A stretch of DNA of 64,000 nt from Diphasiastrum complanatum (GCA_029204225.1 CM055112.1:45038632-45102631); one strand, 5' to 3'; positions 57,001 through 63,767 are shown, numbered from the stretch's first letter. Notes: a model not told the origin generated them from the letters alone. Translations and numbers: made by a program.

Positions 57001-57396
57001 TCAGATGAAACTATGAGCTGTGCATGCCTATATGCTCTGTATGTAACCTATCATATTGTTATTGAGTTCCATCGCTGGTCAAGACTGCTCTCTTACCTTC
57101 CTTTTCTCAATCCTCTGTTAAGGATATCTGAACTGTTGCATACTATGCTTTGGAATTTATTGATAACGCTTTGATATGACAGAAAAAAGGAAGGTTAGAC
57201 AAGTCACGGAAAGTTACCAAATTGTCATTTTGTTAATTAGCTGTTCCAGTGTGTGCTAACTTTGTCTAATGCTTGGATTTTCACTTGAAACTGAAAATGA
57301 CAGTTGATTTTCTGCAGATACCGAATTGACCGAAAGTTGATCCTTAAAAAGGTTATACGAGCTCTGGAACTGTATTTGACAAGAATATTGTACTGA
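13312..57396 (+). CDS. pTAC14/PAP7, SET-domain plastid transcription protein (12 exons)
   Basis: Twelve exons joined at GT-AG sites give 1773 bases: 590 codons and TGA. Intron phases are 0,0,0,0,0,1,0,0,1,1,2 and every junction keeps the frame. Residues 1-176 (exon 1) hold a Ser/Ala/Pro-rich, acid-poor start fitting a plastid transit peptide, then a basic tail. Residues about 185-445 are a SET domain of the Rubisco-methyltransferase class: FKEGPDGVGVFSAK near the start, DMFNHSF at 388-394 with the NHS motif, and MTLNYLD at 425-431. Residues about 450-590 form the Rubisco-LSMT substrate-binding-like region. The region after exon 1 follows Arabidopsis pTAC14 closely as I recall it. That protein is a core PAP of the plastid-encoded RNA polymerase, needed for chloroplast development. 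Arabidopsis pTAC14 has about 480 residues; the excess here is exon 1. Methyltransferase activity is not shown for the family. Confidence 0.9.
13856..13922. repeat. Compound (GT)n(GA)n microsatellite after pTAC14 donor 1
   Basis: About seven GT units then about 23 AG units, beginning 16 bp after the exon 1 donor. The same GT-then-GA order occurs at the other end of the same intron (24011-24095). Confidence 0.9.
13923..15892. other. pTAC14 intron 1, first part: unassigned frames
   Basis: Holds imperfect local duplications built on 'gaggtcaacatt...gagaagg/gaaag' and 'cggttattgagtgac' (about 14360-14550). A 161-codon + frame (14684-15169) and overlapping - frames (15455-15880 with 141 codons, 15349-15624) have no domain I recognise. 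The - frame 15455-15880 has a mixed, protein-like composition with acidic and Ser-rich stretches. They sit just before a Gypsy LTR, so they may be part of another transposon. Confidence 0.35.
15893..16140 (+). repeat. Candidate 5' LTR of Gypsy fragment
   Basis: The right edge is well placed: ...CTCTAACA ends one base before the primer-binding site. The left edge at TGTGACCC is inferred from the usual TG start and is uncertain. No second LTR was found downstream, so the element lost its 3' half. Confidence 0.4.
16142..16154 (+). other. Primer-binding site (tRNA-iMet type)
   Basis: TGGTATCAGAGCC, complementary to the 3' end of plant initiator methionine tRNA, the usual primer for minus-strand synthesis in plant LTR retrotransposons. 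It fixes the + orientation of the Gypsy fragment. Confidence 0.85.
16142..17992 (+). mobile_element. Internally deleted Ty3/Gypsy element (gag joined to reverse transcriptase end)
   Basis: After the primer site and an 850-bp leader, a gag frame begins near 17057 (MTTSQGPDQS). It has one TAG at 17210-17212 and continues to about 17795, with KDLKPPTFIGEE, WEKTLMDKFL and KVRGFVRGLKDEYK..V, matching Gypsy gag (retrotrans_gag). Gag then passes directly into VFRLLRKHKLYAKKPKCEFF and YLGHII.ADGIK (17808-17950), the C-terminal part of Gypsy reverse transcriptase. The zinc knuckle, protease and catalytic reverse transcriptase region are missing. The fragment ends at about 17.96-17.99 kb against a LINE fragment on the other strand. 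Confidence 0.8.
17955..19330 (-). mobile_element. LINE (non-LTR) endonuclease fragment
   Basis: The - strand reads, across frameshifts and two stops, an endonuclease of the exonuclease-endonuclease-phosphatase fold. It starts with ILFLMETHKSP near 19310. HILLTGDFNART follows at about 18.95 kb, PYGEHLLQFGEAHELAIYNG at about 18.8 kb, a DYLMGSPSFVPIFSDF-like string at about 18.7 kb and SDHSFLSFDI at about 18.62 kb. A WYDTECR...KKRSYDG linker and FWREF come next, then AIKKMKSHKAR (17990-17955), the start of the reverse transcriptase domain. The sequence stops there, so the polymerase is absent. A normal LINE loses its 5' side; this one lost its 3' side. Confidence 0.75.
19331..20740. other. pTAC14 intron 1, middle part
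   Basis: No coding signal recognised. The 72-codon frame at 20068 and 68-codon frame at 20346 lack recognisable motifs. The stretch before 20752 could be the leader of the following Copia element, but no primer-binding site or LTR edge is visible. Confidence 0.4.
20752..23535 (+). mobile_element. Copia element lacking its reverse transcriptase core
   Basis: Begins with gag MDPFSSSSLIDKLDGDKHHLW, with a stop and frameshifts soon after. The protease itself is deleted; the segment after it (VEF, NVLHISNLTKNVLS) leads to the GAG-pre-integrase motif LWHFRLGHLNF (about 21440). Integrase spans 21650-22080 (FLTFLDDFSRSTV..FLKDKSEVF, then LRTNGGGEF, then NDVAARKN). Asp-Asp-Glu positions are partly altered: the usual TD-GGE reads TNGGGE, and the N-G-V-AER string reads ND-VAARK. 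A connection region follows, then RNase H C-terminus at about 23150-23330 (SRSNYIEIR, VTPIYCKANFWAADYFTKT). The catalytic reverse transcriptase segment is missing. Confidence 0.8.
23536..23950 (+). repeat. 3' LTR of the Copia element
   Basis: A purine run AAGGAGGGAAGAA ends directly before TGTTATGTCC, the normal join of polypurine tract and 3' LTR. The right edge is not fixed; the element must end before the GT/GA microsatellite at 24011. No matching 5' LTR was found upstream of the gag. Confidence 0.5.
24011..24095. repeat. Compound (GT)n(GA)n microsatellite before pTAC14 acceptor 1
   Basis: About eight GT units, a short TGGGTAT interruption, then about 32 GA units, ending 32 bp before the exon 2 acceptor AG. 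This places a long purine-pyrimidine mix where a pyrimidine tract and branch point are usual. Confidence 0.9.
24128..24265 (+). CDS. pTAC14 exon 2
   Basis: 46 codons, GELMEPEFYKMGY...EKPR, holding the start of the SET domain (VRAYGIHFKEGPDGVGVF). Acceptor GCCACAG|GGGGAG, donor AGG|GTCTGC, phase 0 at both ends. The acceptor lies 32 bp after a long GA microsatellite and has a weak pyrimidine tract. Confidence 0.88.
24684..24809 (+). CDS. pTAC14 exon 3
   Basis: 42 codons, MILEIPLELMITVSKYPPWM...INATDAK, one of the strongest matches to pTAC14 (IMEIPLELMITI...FFP-IVPIGHP-FDIIN). Acceptor CTTTGTAG, donor AAG|GTAGTG, phase 0. Confidence 0.95.
25046..25757. mobile_element. hAT-like element, GGAACG version (copy V)
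   Basis: Starts near TTAGAACCCCGTTCC and ends GGAACGGGCAACTAA, whose inverse TTAGTTGCCCGTTCC matches the left end in 12 of 15 positions. Subterminal zones carry GTTCC/GGAAC palindromes (AAGGCGTTCCAGAACG, GGCCGTTCCGGAACG). No clear 8-bp target duplication remains. The interior differs from copies I-III and holds a 92-bp tandem repeat. Confidence 0.55.
25476..25657. repeat. 92-bp tandem repeat, about 2.2 copies
   Basis: Copies start at 25476 and 25568 with GTTATATATATCCGAG and share 'ctgtctgagccacgctat' and 'atcttgattycgttcct'. A partial earlier unit ('tagaatcgctatctgcca') precedes the first copy. It lies inside hAT-like copy V. Confidence 0.75.
25971..26099 (+). CDS. pTAC14 exon 4
   Basis: 43 codons, SDWDIRLATLLLLAMDKEG...LFASE, in the SET domain insert region (DWDIRLACLLL in the family). 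Acceptor GGATGCAG, donor GAG|GTAATG, phase 0. Confidence 0.95.
26356..26445 (+). CDS. pTAC14 exon 5
   Basis: 30 codons, EELVELQDMAFAQDMREEQ...WKKYW, the helical insert of Rubisco-methyltransferase-type SET proteins. Acceptor TTTGCAG, donor TGG|GTAATG, phase 0. Confidence 0.92.
26607..26757 (+). CDS. pTAC14 exon 6
   Basis: 50 codons plus one base, TPDLILKVKRLARTSEKFKW...NMLIPYA, including ARTRCITM (family AQTRCISM). Acceptor GTGCAG at 26606; the alternative CATAAG upstream gives the wrong frame. Donor GCTG|GTAATA, phase 1, before a 7969-bp intron. Confidence 0.93.
27662..28795 (-). pseudogene. Copia integrase and connection frame
   Basis: Runs from MRTESIGRCKYFVTFIDDLSRF to KFWAEAVITAAYISNRCPTT and LRIFGCTAYAFIPD, stop TAG at about 28274. 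It then continues in the same frame (LDDKGVKCIFVGYS, GYRLFN) to a Gln/Ser/Gly-rich linker with three repeats of QQGPSSE.IG-like units and ends at VFQQ, TAG. The repeats come from a roughly 27-bp tandem repeat near 27.85-27.93 kb. The triad D, D, E is preserved, so decay is recent compared with other copies here. Confidence 0.85.
28999..30480 (-). pseudogene. Copia gag-protease frame with nonsense codons
   Basis: 493 codons from ATG 30480 (MAKELESIGSLFNEDKLDG). A TGA at 30365-30363 sits where LWEVV is expected, and a TAA at 29001-28999 sits just before WHARFGH. It has a UBN2 gag domain, a basic Lys-rich stretch, a CCHC knuckle and then a protease. The protease active site reads VIDSSATRHM rather than the usual DSGATRHM, so the catalytic Gly is replaced by Ser. 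The protease string LPNGEEKYICNVLYVPKIKKN is otherwise typical. Confidence 0.85.
31069..31081 (-). other. Primer-binding site of the Copia element
   Basis: Reads TGGTATCAGAGCC on the - strand, next to the LTR edge, matching the initiator methionine tRNA primer used by plant Copia elements. Confidence 0.85.
31082..31565 (-). repeat. 5' LTR of the - strand Copia element
   Basis: 484 bp reading on the - strand from TGTTGGAATG to TTTCCTACA, directly before the primer site. The TG...CA ends and the TGTTGGAA start are typical of plant Copia LTRs. Confidence 0.75.
33390..33890 (-). mobile_element. Gypsy integrase tail and chromodomain fossil
   Basis: On the - strand the frames read SARYYRPFEIEKFVNNLPCKLEL, matching the integrase C-terminal string LSPRYYGPFKI...AYRLELP. 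NRILFKYLIRWKG and DDSWEKVQSM..FSEF follow, a chromodomain-like string (YLVKWKG---EATWE). This is the chromovirus branch of Ty3/Gypsy. No LTR or other domain connects to it. Confidence 0.6.
34727..34836 (+). CDS. pTAC14 exon 7 (NHS motif)
   Basis: Completes the split Asp codon and reads DMFNHSFAPTCSLRWRTKD...IKEGDE. Holds the NHS cofactor-pocket motif of SET domains and the RTKDRMLEV segment typical of pTAC14. Acceptor CTCTGTAG, donor GAG|GTGCCA, phase 1 in and phase 0 out. It stands alone between introns of 8.0 and 6.7 kb. Confidence 0.95.
38991..39216. repeat. Two TCCTCA-type hexamer arrays
   Basis: Arrays of TCCTCA at 38991-39023 and 39171-39216, about 150 bp apart. On the - strand they would encode Glu/Asp-rich strings (GYEDEDEDE-like), so they could be the remains of an acidic tail coding region. 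Confidence 0.7.
39640..40210 (-). mobile_element. Gypsy gag/protease fossil
   Basis: The - strand reads a damaged zinc knuckle FFFCMEKGHMSKNC near 40205-40165, with the first Cys lost. DNGST..F.TSKFVQKL..FTVP follows at about 40.0 kb and LDKVDVILGKEW at about 39.75 kb. These match the Gypsy aspartic protease, with the active site near D-S-G/A-T-H-x-F and the DVILGMDWL motif. Stops interrupt it. It lies in intron 7 and, because exon 7 lies between, it cannot be the same insertion as the chromodomain at 33.4 kb. Confidence 0.6.
41528..41599 (+). CDS. pTAC14 exon 8
   Basis: 24 codons, MTLNYLDRTADREYMRLYGLSSAV, the end of the SET domain with the conserved Tyr in LNYL and the RYG-like turn. Acceptor TTTTGCAG, donor GTG|GTAGGC, phase 0. 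Flanked by introns of 6.7 and 10.1 kb. Confidence 0.95.
41897..42056. mobile_element. Short hAT-like element, GGAACG version (copy VI)
   Basis: Begins CATAGTTGTAAGAGGGAACC, which resembles the CATAGTTGCAGCG terminus of copy I. It ends in GGAACGCGGTTC followed by GATGCAACTTAC, a damaged inverse terminus. Subterminal palindromes GTTCCGGAAC and GGACGTTC match copy V. A poly-T tract adjoins. No target duplication was found. It lies 300 bp after pTAC14 exon 8. Confidence 0.45.
42057..43378. other. pTAC14 intron 8 between hAT-like copy VI and hAT transposase gene
   Basis: AT-rich. Contains a short frame 42123-42341 without motif. The last 150 bp before 43379 carry GA-rich strings and two copies of 'gagagactag', possibly the 5' leader of the hAT gene. 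No terminal inverted repeat could be paired. Confidence 0.4.
43379..47089 (+). CDS. hAT-superfamily transposase gene with introns, nearly intact
   Basis: About nine exons on the same strand as pTAC14, inside its intron 8. Exon 1 (43379-43625) encodes a BED-type zinc finger (WTCKYCGKEYTGG, then IKAHLLRLHG). DUF659-like coding follows at 44527-44722 (YGCSIISDGWIDTRKRHIVN). VTDNAANCVAMGKLV and PCAAHCLDL lie in 44889-45140. The all-alpha core is 45335-45640 and 45757-45966. The hATC dimerisation domain is 46130-46424 (WWDKYGGDCPQL, ACERNWSLFSLIHTKRRNRL). Then comes 46523-46631 and an acidic tail (46835-47089) ending in Arg-rich RVTRRRLR, TAG. Phases agree at most joins. Damage: a TAG at 46233-46235 in hATC, a frame change between 43961 and 44081, and no normal donor near 45140. 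Terminal repeats were not found. Confidence 0.8.
47703..47815. repeat. CGATTC-rich cluster, possible hAT subterminal zone
   Basis: Five CGATTC copies and two related GGTTCG/CAATTCG words in about 110 bp, after poly-A. The layout resembles subterminal transposase-binding zones of hAT elements and the AATCG words of copies I and III. It lies about 620 bp after the hAT transposase stop and may mark its 3' end. An opposite partner was not identified. Confidence 0.35.
48150..48310 (+). pseudogene. Second hAT transposase remnant
   Basis: Reads DNTSSCVAM.TLVNETYPNIF and CAAT.CLNLL in one frame, a damaged copy of the VTDNAANCVAMGKLVNEKYPWIFW...PCAAHCLDLL segment found in the gene at 44.9 kb. No other domain of that gene is recognisable nearby. 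Confidence 0.6.
48311..51695. other. pTAC14 intron 8, last part
   Basis: Several short frames without recognisable motifs (48846-49106 and 49480-49704 on +, 48397-48630 on -). The 48.6-49.2 kb stretch reads protein-like in shifting frames and may be a transposase remnant, but I cannot assign a family. From 49.8 to 51.7 kb I see nothing beyond AT-rich non-coding DNA and the exon 9 acceptor. Confidence 0.4.
51696..51801 (+). CDS. pTAC14 exon 9
   Basis: 35 codons plus one base, NPWTTMSFSGKSKIHLDSFL...YYFN, start of the C-terminal substrate-binding-like domain (NPWDAI.FSG.S.IHLNSFLS in the family). Acceptor TTGGCAG, donor AATG|GTATTG, phase 1. Confidence 0.95.
52369..52566 (+). CDS. pTAC14 exon 10
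   Basis: Reads EAVAERKDTFVDGAVLAMARYLPTWSDGDLP...DHDNKLL. The string DTFVDGAV-A-AR-LPTWSD-DLP is highly characteristic of pTAC14. Acceptor CTTTTCAG, donor TTGG|GTACAG, phase 1 at both ends. Confidence 0.95.
52756..52801 (+). CDS. pTAC14 exon 11 (46 bp)
   Basis: A 46-bp exon reading ATEGESRGLRWKAIIK across its split codons. Acceptor CTTTACAG, donor ATCAA|GTAATA, phase 1 in and phase 2 out. It matches the family string T-FATAVKYR in position, and no other join keeps the frame into exon 12. Confidence 0.85.
52802..54768. other. pTAC14 intron 11, first part
   Basis: About 2 kb of AT-rich intron with no recognised gene, RNA or transposon. The 53865-54104 and 54484-54672 frames look random. Confidence 0.5.
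54769..55470 (+). mobile_element. hAT-like element, AAACGCGTTT version (copy II)
   Basis: Ends CGCATAGATGCAC and GTGCATCTATGCAG form an inverted repeat. The flanks TATGGACT (54761-54768) and TATGGAGT (55471-55478) form an 8-bp target duplication with one mismatch. Subterminal zones on both sides carry GAAACGCGTTTC-type palindromes, in contrast to GAATCGCGATTC in copies I and III. A few words (CAGAATCGTG, CGATTCTGG) keep the other version. The interior from GGCAATATGGGTATCAGATG (54911) onward matches copy III read on the other strand, including the G/C-run core at about 55150-55245. Confidence 0.8.
56013..56699 (-). mobile_element. hAT-like element, AATCGCGATT version (copy III)
   Basis: 687 bp bounded by CATAGTCGCAGC and GTGCAACTATG, with a perfect 8-bp target duplication CTTTGGAC (56005-56012 and 56700-56707). 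Subterminal words are GAATCGTGA, CGATTCTGAATCGC and AATTC. Its interior matches copy II but lies in the opposite direction (the GGCAATATGGGTATCAG phrase reads on the - strand near 56.6 kb). With copy II, 540 bp away, it forms a large inverted pair in the last pTAC14 intron. Confidence 0.85.
57318..57396 (+). CDS. pTAC14 exon 12 and stop
   Basis: 25 codons plus TGA, YRIDRKLILKKVIRALELYL...ILY, matching the family end YR-HRK--IGKIIKALDIYQERLLY. Acceptor TTCTGCAG at 57317, phase 2. No clear polyadenylation signal was identified downstream. Confidence 0.95.
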
Positions 57397-58714
57397 AGTG
57401 ATATGTTCAAGGACCTAAGTCAAAGGGAAAGTGTCTACCTCCAAGTGACACAATTTTCTAAGATGTGTGAATCTTTCATTCAACTTATCCAATTTTTTCT
57501 GTATGAAATTTTATAACAGAAGTTTCTGTGAGCTTAATCAGTTCAAAACATTGTTTACTTTGTTCACTCAGAGCTATTTGACAGACGAGCTTTAAAAATT
57601 GCTTTTCTGCTTCTGCACAAGTTTTGCATATTGCACAAGCTCTTTATAGCTGTGTGCTATAGATGTAATACTGTTTGCACTTTATTATTGTTACAATCTT
57701 GTGCCTTTATTCACTTGGCCAGGTGCTCAAGATCTTATGGAGCTTACCATGCAAAGATTGCCTGCTACAGCTTTCAAACTGTGCTCTCCATCTCCAACCT
57801 GATATTGAAGGTAAAGCATAGGCCAGATATCCAATAATTTTATGAGCTTCATGAAGCTTCCAATTCATCAAAAAATTCTACGTTTAGTATTTACAAAAGT
57901 TGAAGACCCTTTGATCTCTTTTCTGTGTCGTGATCAAAGAGTTCAACCCTCCCATCATATGTAGGTCTACACATTTTGTCAAGAATCATAAGTCAATGTA
58001 CTGGGTGCCAATGTTTCTTTTGAGCATATGTTAGAAATGCCCCTAAGCGATTGGCCTGTACAAGTATTTCTCTCATCATTGGCAACAAAAGGGGCTTTCA
58101 AAGCTAACGTAGCACCAATATAAAAAGAAGTGAAAATGCCAGAGTCCAGATCCCGTTTTCACTTTTGGACACTTTTTGGGCTATATGAAAGTGTGTTAAT
58201 CCTAGAAAAATGATATGTAGCCTTTTGAGAACATAGGCAAACCACTCAAAGTATGGTGGAATCTTTCAGATTTGGATGCTCTCGGATTCGGATGCAAAGA
58301 GGTTTTTAGACAAGTTGTCTGTGAGACCTGTGTATGTGTGATTATAATGATAGCTTTTGGTTCTTATTTGATTGTTGTATTAATATTTTTGGGTGTGTCT
58401 CGGTAGAGATGTGCCAATTATGGTTCATATTCATGACTTATTATTTGCACATGTGGCTACCGAACGATTCATTGTTTCAGTTGTACTTTAAAGCAGATAT
58501 TTTGTTGAGATGTTTTGCAGATATTTTGCTTCAGATTATCTCCTCTGCCTGATAAGCTCTAATTTCACATGCAATGACCTAGAGCATAATTGGTTACCAA
58601 ACGTTTTTTTTGGTTACGTGGGTTCAAATTAGAAATTTTGAGACGTTAAGGGATTTGGGAAATTGAGCATGAATTGTGCTCAATGCATTTTTATCTAACC
58701 GAATGGATGGAGGT
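57397..58714. other. pTAC14 3' flank
   Basis: Includes the pTAC14 3' UTR with an unplaced end. A + frame 57631-57837 and a + frame 58334-58552 have no recognisable motif. Nothing else seen. Confidence 0.45.
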
Positions 58715-59206
58715 TATAAAGTCCTATTCCAAAGATCCTATTCTAAGCATGCCAAAACAAGCAACCAAAGGGTACGTATGGTGGACAAACCAACCCAACC
58801 AATCCTAGATCGAACGGATCTAGCCCCCAAGCTATGGATCAATCTCAATGAGGAATGAGGAATCACTCAAGCAGCATGTAGCTACCAATCATGCAATCAA
58901 GCATACACTAGTGAGAGCCCAATAGGTATACTTATACCCTCCAAGGCCCATGCACCACTAGTAGTGCAATGGGACACCTCACTGGACACCTTTGCAGCCT
59001 ATCTGGGCCACGTCATCCAGTTCCTCAATGACTCACTGATAGACCCATATAAATCCACCATCATGAGTTTAGGCCTACAACCATTAATTATGACCTTATA
59101 CACATAAGAATCCCAATTCTCTTATAGTCACAATTAACTTACAGGTTGTTGGTCTACTGATCCCTTAGCGTGGACACGCTACCCGAGATCAGTTGTGTTC
59201 ATGACA
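58715..59206 (-). repeat. 3' LTR of the Gypsy element
   Basis: 492 bp, - strand TGTCATGAAC to GACTTTATA. It matches the partial 5' LTR at 63782 with roughly a dozen substitutions and one small indel over about 220 aligned bases. The end is TA rather than CA. Confidence 0.75.
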
Positions 59207-59454
59207 TTCTTCTCCCGTTATTCAAGTTTTGTCCTCAGAACTTAAAACTAGGGAAGTTCCTCCGTAAGCTTCCTCCCTGTTTCCAGAAATCATCATTGTC
59301 TGTACGTCCCTTCCATCAAACCAGATGCTTGGTAACTATACGATTCCTTAATTATTTGGTTCTTGTATCCAAGATCTTTTTGGGTTCAAGTCGAGACACC
59401 CCCAATGATTCATCCAACAGGTCCAATTGGTCTCAAGAACCAAGATGCTCCCCT

Positions 59455-60500
59455 TCACGTAGACTCTTCTTGAGTCAGCTTACATGAAAAAATTGGATGC
59501 GCTTGAGTTCCCTCAGGGAGGTCCAACTGGTAAGCTAAGGATCTGATATTTTTCAAGATATAATACAGTCCTCTATATTTAGGGGACAATTTGTAATGCT
59601 TGCCGGTACGCATTACACTAGAATCCTTCGGGATTCTTAAATATACCCAATCCCCCACCTGAAAGTCTCGTGGTGATCTTTTCAGATTTGCATAATACCG
59701 ATCCCTATCTTGGGCACATTGGACATTTTCACGTGCAATTTGTAGCATTTCTTGCATATAGTGTAGGAAATCCGCTACCTTTTGAAACTTGATCATCTGA
59801 GTCTCTCTTGAAATATGTGATCTAGGTTAAAAACTATATATATATAAGCATGAACGGGCTATGACCGATAGCCAAATGCTTACTACAACTCAATCTCCAT
59901 CAAGGATAACTTCCTCTTCGAGGAGATTGTTATTGAAATATAAATGTAGACAATATTTGATCTTCTGATCACGTAGGTAATCCTTCTCTCAAGTATAACT
60001 AAATCTGAACTATGCTTTATCAATCATAATTCATCGGATGCTTATCCTCAATAAGAGAACACGATACCCTATCATAGGCAACTCAATCAAGGGCAGTTAC
60101 TCCTCCCAATGAGATTGCCACTGGGAAGTATGCTCGAAGCATTTGTTCCCACAACTGATTTGTCCTTTTTTGTCTGACCAATGATCAGAAGAATCTTAAG
60201 CTCAGAGTCGTCTCTAGTTTAGCTAAAACGGCCGACTAAAAGTGACCGGTAATCTTCGAATCGCGAATGTTCATGTTGTCACTAGGTAATCCGTGAAGCC
60301 CAAACAGACGCTCAACAAATATCTGAGCTAAATCAAATGCCTTCTTGGTAGTCCTTACCTGAATAAACATAGCTGATTTGGTAAGATGGCCAGTCATTAC
60401 CAAAGTTTCGTTATCCTGTTTATTCATCCGGGGTAATCTTACCATGATCACAGTCCTCTCTTATTGAGCATGTATATCTTAGAGTCTGAGTTATGATTCT
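59455..60500 (-). pseudogene. Gypsy integrase remnant
   Basis: On the - strand: GLPRMNKQDN followed by LTKSAMFIQVRTT (60.45-60.35 kb), then LAQIFVERLFGLHGLPS (integrase catalytic core). EQMLRAY and LAIGHSPFMLIY follow at about 60.1-59.85 kb, then an uninterrupted 113-codon frame, 59796-59455, with RDRYYANLKRSPRDFQVGDWV and LSPKYRGLYYI (integrase C-terminal SH3-like part). Stops and frameshifts break the catalytic region. Confidence 0.8.
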
Positions 60501-62089
60501 CCAATCACAACTCTCTAGATTCCCAAGACTATACCATATCATAAAAGCGCAACACAATTCTCTGATGACACATGACTTGTTCCAAAAAGTTCTTTCCATC
60601 TGGAAAGTTTTAGACTTTTTCAACTCATTTTACGGTGCCTATATAAGGATTACAACCCTCAAAATGCCCTTACTTTAGCCATGGCACTAAGTGTCATTCC
60701 AAAGTTAGGGTCCAATCTAGAATGCGTCTAGATTCAAGTTCTGTTAAGTTTTAATCTAGAATAACTTAAGATTCATCGGAACCTCATTACATGAAGCTCT
60801 AACTTTTGGCTACCATCAACTATCCAACTCTCTTGAGTCTTCTGGGATAGCATTCCATCTTTTTCAATCGGGAAACGATAAGGCCAAAAGTTTTCATGTA
60901 TTCTATGCACATAAACATGTAAATGAATCCAAAATGACGCATAAAGGTTGTGACTTATAAGTAATACATTTCAACAAAAATATCCATAAGTAACATCATA
61001 TGTTGATTTCAAACAACTAACTCAGAAATAGTGCTCCTGATTCGGTTAGCTGTATCGGATTTTAAAAAATATTTAAATTTTTAGGTGTGGTACCAAAACA
61101 CCACATTTGATGTGATTCTAAATCTATTCTAGGTCAATAAGCAATTCTCAATAAGAAACTACTATAACCTAGCGAGAAATTGTCTCTACACAATTCTCAT
61201 CAATATGCCTATGTTTTAATAACTAGTTTATGCATGCATATAAATCTAGTCCAAGGAATACTTTGTAGATCCACATGATTAAAAGTTTGTACAAAAGGTT
61301 TTATGATCACACAAAGATTCACTACATAGTATATCTCTATAGATATCACCTGATCTGTACACAATACTTTCTTAACTGAGAATCTTATAACTCGGTTATC
61401 CTCTAAGAGAGAATATTTCTCAAAGAGTGTTATTTCACAACCAAAATCTCAACCGGAGATCAACTCAAAAGAATATATTGTTAGCGTGAGTTTCATCTCT
61501 TGCATCAACTCACGAATCTCAGTCCTCACTAAGATCAAGTTGATTACAACTAACAAGGAATAGGTTTTCAACCAACCACTTTTATTGCAATAGAATTCCC
61601 TAGTTATGACACAAATCAATCGGACTTGTAATCAACAACTCTTCTTCTCTTACATCTTCAAACTAGATATCACTATAATCCTTAGAGGATTTCTATAATA
61701 TCAAAATATCCTATTGTTCCTGATTCTAGAAACAGGTTCGTCATCTATTCATATAACAGATTCCTCTTGGAATCTATGATAGATGTTTTTCCTCGATAAC
61801 TTTTTTTTCTTCTTACTTCTCCTTTTAACAAGAAACCATACGAGTTTCCAAGGGGTGCATATTAGTCTAGATTTGCGCTAGGAGAAGTTTCAAAGAAGAG
61901 ATCCCAAAAAAACTTGAAAGTCAATAAAGGTGTTGTTTCATCGTAACCAAATACTGATAATGTCCCAACACTTTTTTGTAAATGACTTAGCAAAAGATCT
62001 TCTTTGTTACCAACACAGAAAATTGACCCATAGATCAAAAAAAGAACTTACAAAGATTTATATAAGGAAAACAATTTAGAAAATGATTT
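60501..62089. other. Gypsy interior, no domain recognised
   Basis: Expected position of protease and reverse transcriptase in this element, but no frame on either strand shows their motifs (YLDDIL-like, DSGATH-like). The sequence is AT-rich with several 'aaatctc/gagattc' strings and may be unrelated filler. Confidence 0.4.
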
Positions 62090-62640
62090 CATTAACCATT
62101 CTTGTGACATCGATTAAGATCAACGGGTAATAAAAATTCCAAAGAATCGTTGGAACGCCTTAGCTTCAAGCTTATCAAAAAATTGCGTTTCCACTTATTT
62201 TTAGTCTTTTCCATCTTAGGCTTCAAGGCCATTTGGTCGTGTGTGCTTTTTCTTGAGGCAATCATGGTGCTATCATAGACCTTGGCCACACGGATAGCAT
62301 CTTCCAAACATTGGAGGATATTTTGTTTGCACTCGTTTTGATAATCGGCTGGCAGTCTAGGAATGAACTGTCATTGCGCCAACTTCATATGAAAAAGTGG
62401 CACCTTGGCCAAAAATCAAAGAACTCCTGGATGTATGTGTTCAATTCTCAGTTGCCCATTTTGTAGTTAATAAAGCGAATTTTCAATCAAAATCATCAAT
62501 TGTGACTAAAGCCTTATAGAATTCCTCCATGAATTCAGCCTAAGTCATCGGTTTCACGGGTAGTTTCCTCCACCACTAGGAGGCCTTACCCTCAAGAAAC
62601 AATAAAACTGACGATATCTGCTTTTTTTCTGGGACGTTGT
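62090..62640 (-). pseudogene. Gypsy gag remnant
   Basis: The - strand reads ISSVLLFLEGKAS, stop, WWRKLPVKPMT, stop, AEFMEEFYKAL, the retrotrans_gag core (L-G-A--W----------W--F---F---F). A later frame (62307-62092, MEDAIRVAKVYDS) matches the end of that domain (LEEAI--A---E). Stops are frequent. Confidence 0.7.
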
Positions 62641-63767
62641 GCAAGCTAAAATAGCTGGACCAATGGTTTATCTAGTCCTCACAACTTCCGGTCGTTGAAA
62701 CTTTCCATCGTTGAAATTTTTTTTTTTTTTCGGTTGGCAGCCCAAGTTGTTTTGAAATAATGTTAACTGCATTTTTCCTTTAGTCCAGAATGACTAAAAA
62801 GAAATGCCCATTGAAACCAAAAACAAAAAGCGGAAAAAAACTTCTAACTAACCTCTAGCCAACACCCGTCCCCCTTCCCTTTCTACATACCCAAGCACGA
62901 TCTGAAGTTAACTGAAAAACCAATAGTTAACCTATTCCCCGCCCCGTGTACTGTTGTGTTGTTCTTGCAGTTTACAAATGCATTTAGAGAGTTTTTACAG
63001 TTGCTTTGCCTTCATGCATGCTTTTTTAAATTTCTTTTATAGATTTACATCCTACAGATTTCTTTATAATCGGAAAACAGGGTAGATGTTGTCCAAAAAT
63101 CTTTCCAAAATCATAGATCTGCAGGTTGCCATTCCTTTAACACGGGGTAGGCTTTACTGTAATTCATACCATCATAAAATGGCTTTACTGATTCACAGAA
63201 ACTTGCAAAACACTGTTAGTTTGCAGAAAAATCTAGCATGAACCTGTGAATCATAAAAAAGCCGCCATGCAAATCCTATAAAGAGCCACCAACACTCACA
63301 ACAAGTGGTTAGTTTGTTTGTGCTTCTTTTCCTGCTTTTACTTCAGATTCAAGCCCAAACCGGATCAATAAAAAGCAAAAGATAGCCAACAAAAACACCT
63401 AAACCACCGTTATGTAAAGAACAAGAAGCCTTAAGGAAAAAACTAGCATGGCCTCAAATTGAAACCGTTAGTGCTCTTAATGAAGTAATCAGCAACATAA
63501 GTGAATCAAGAAATTTACTTCCAAAAAATCAATATGAAGTGCCTAAAAGTCGAACCGATTGTATACTTGGTAGTGCATGTACCACACAACCGATTACACT
63601 TCAAAAAAGGGATTCATGGGAAGAGGAATTTGAATTTTCACCACTTGTTGCTTACTCCACCATTTCCTCAAAAAATGTCGAGATTCCGTAGTACACAACG
63701 GAAAAATCTCCACACAATTTGAGTTTTTTCATTGAGCACAATTCAATGGCAAAATTTGCTTAGAATT
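62641..63767. other. Gypsy 5' leader
   Basis: About 1.1 kb between the primer site and gag on the - strand, with no recognised domain. A + frame 63501-63722 lies on the non-coding strand and is not a gene. Confidence 0.5.
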
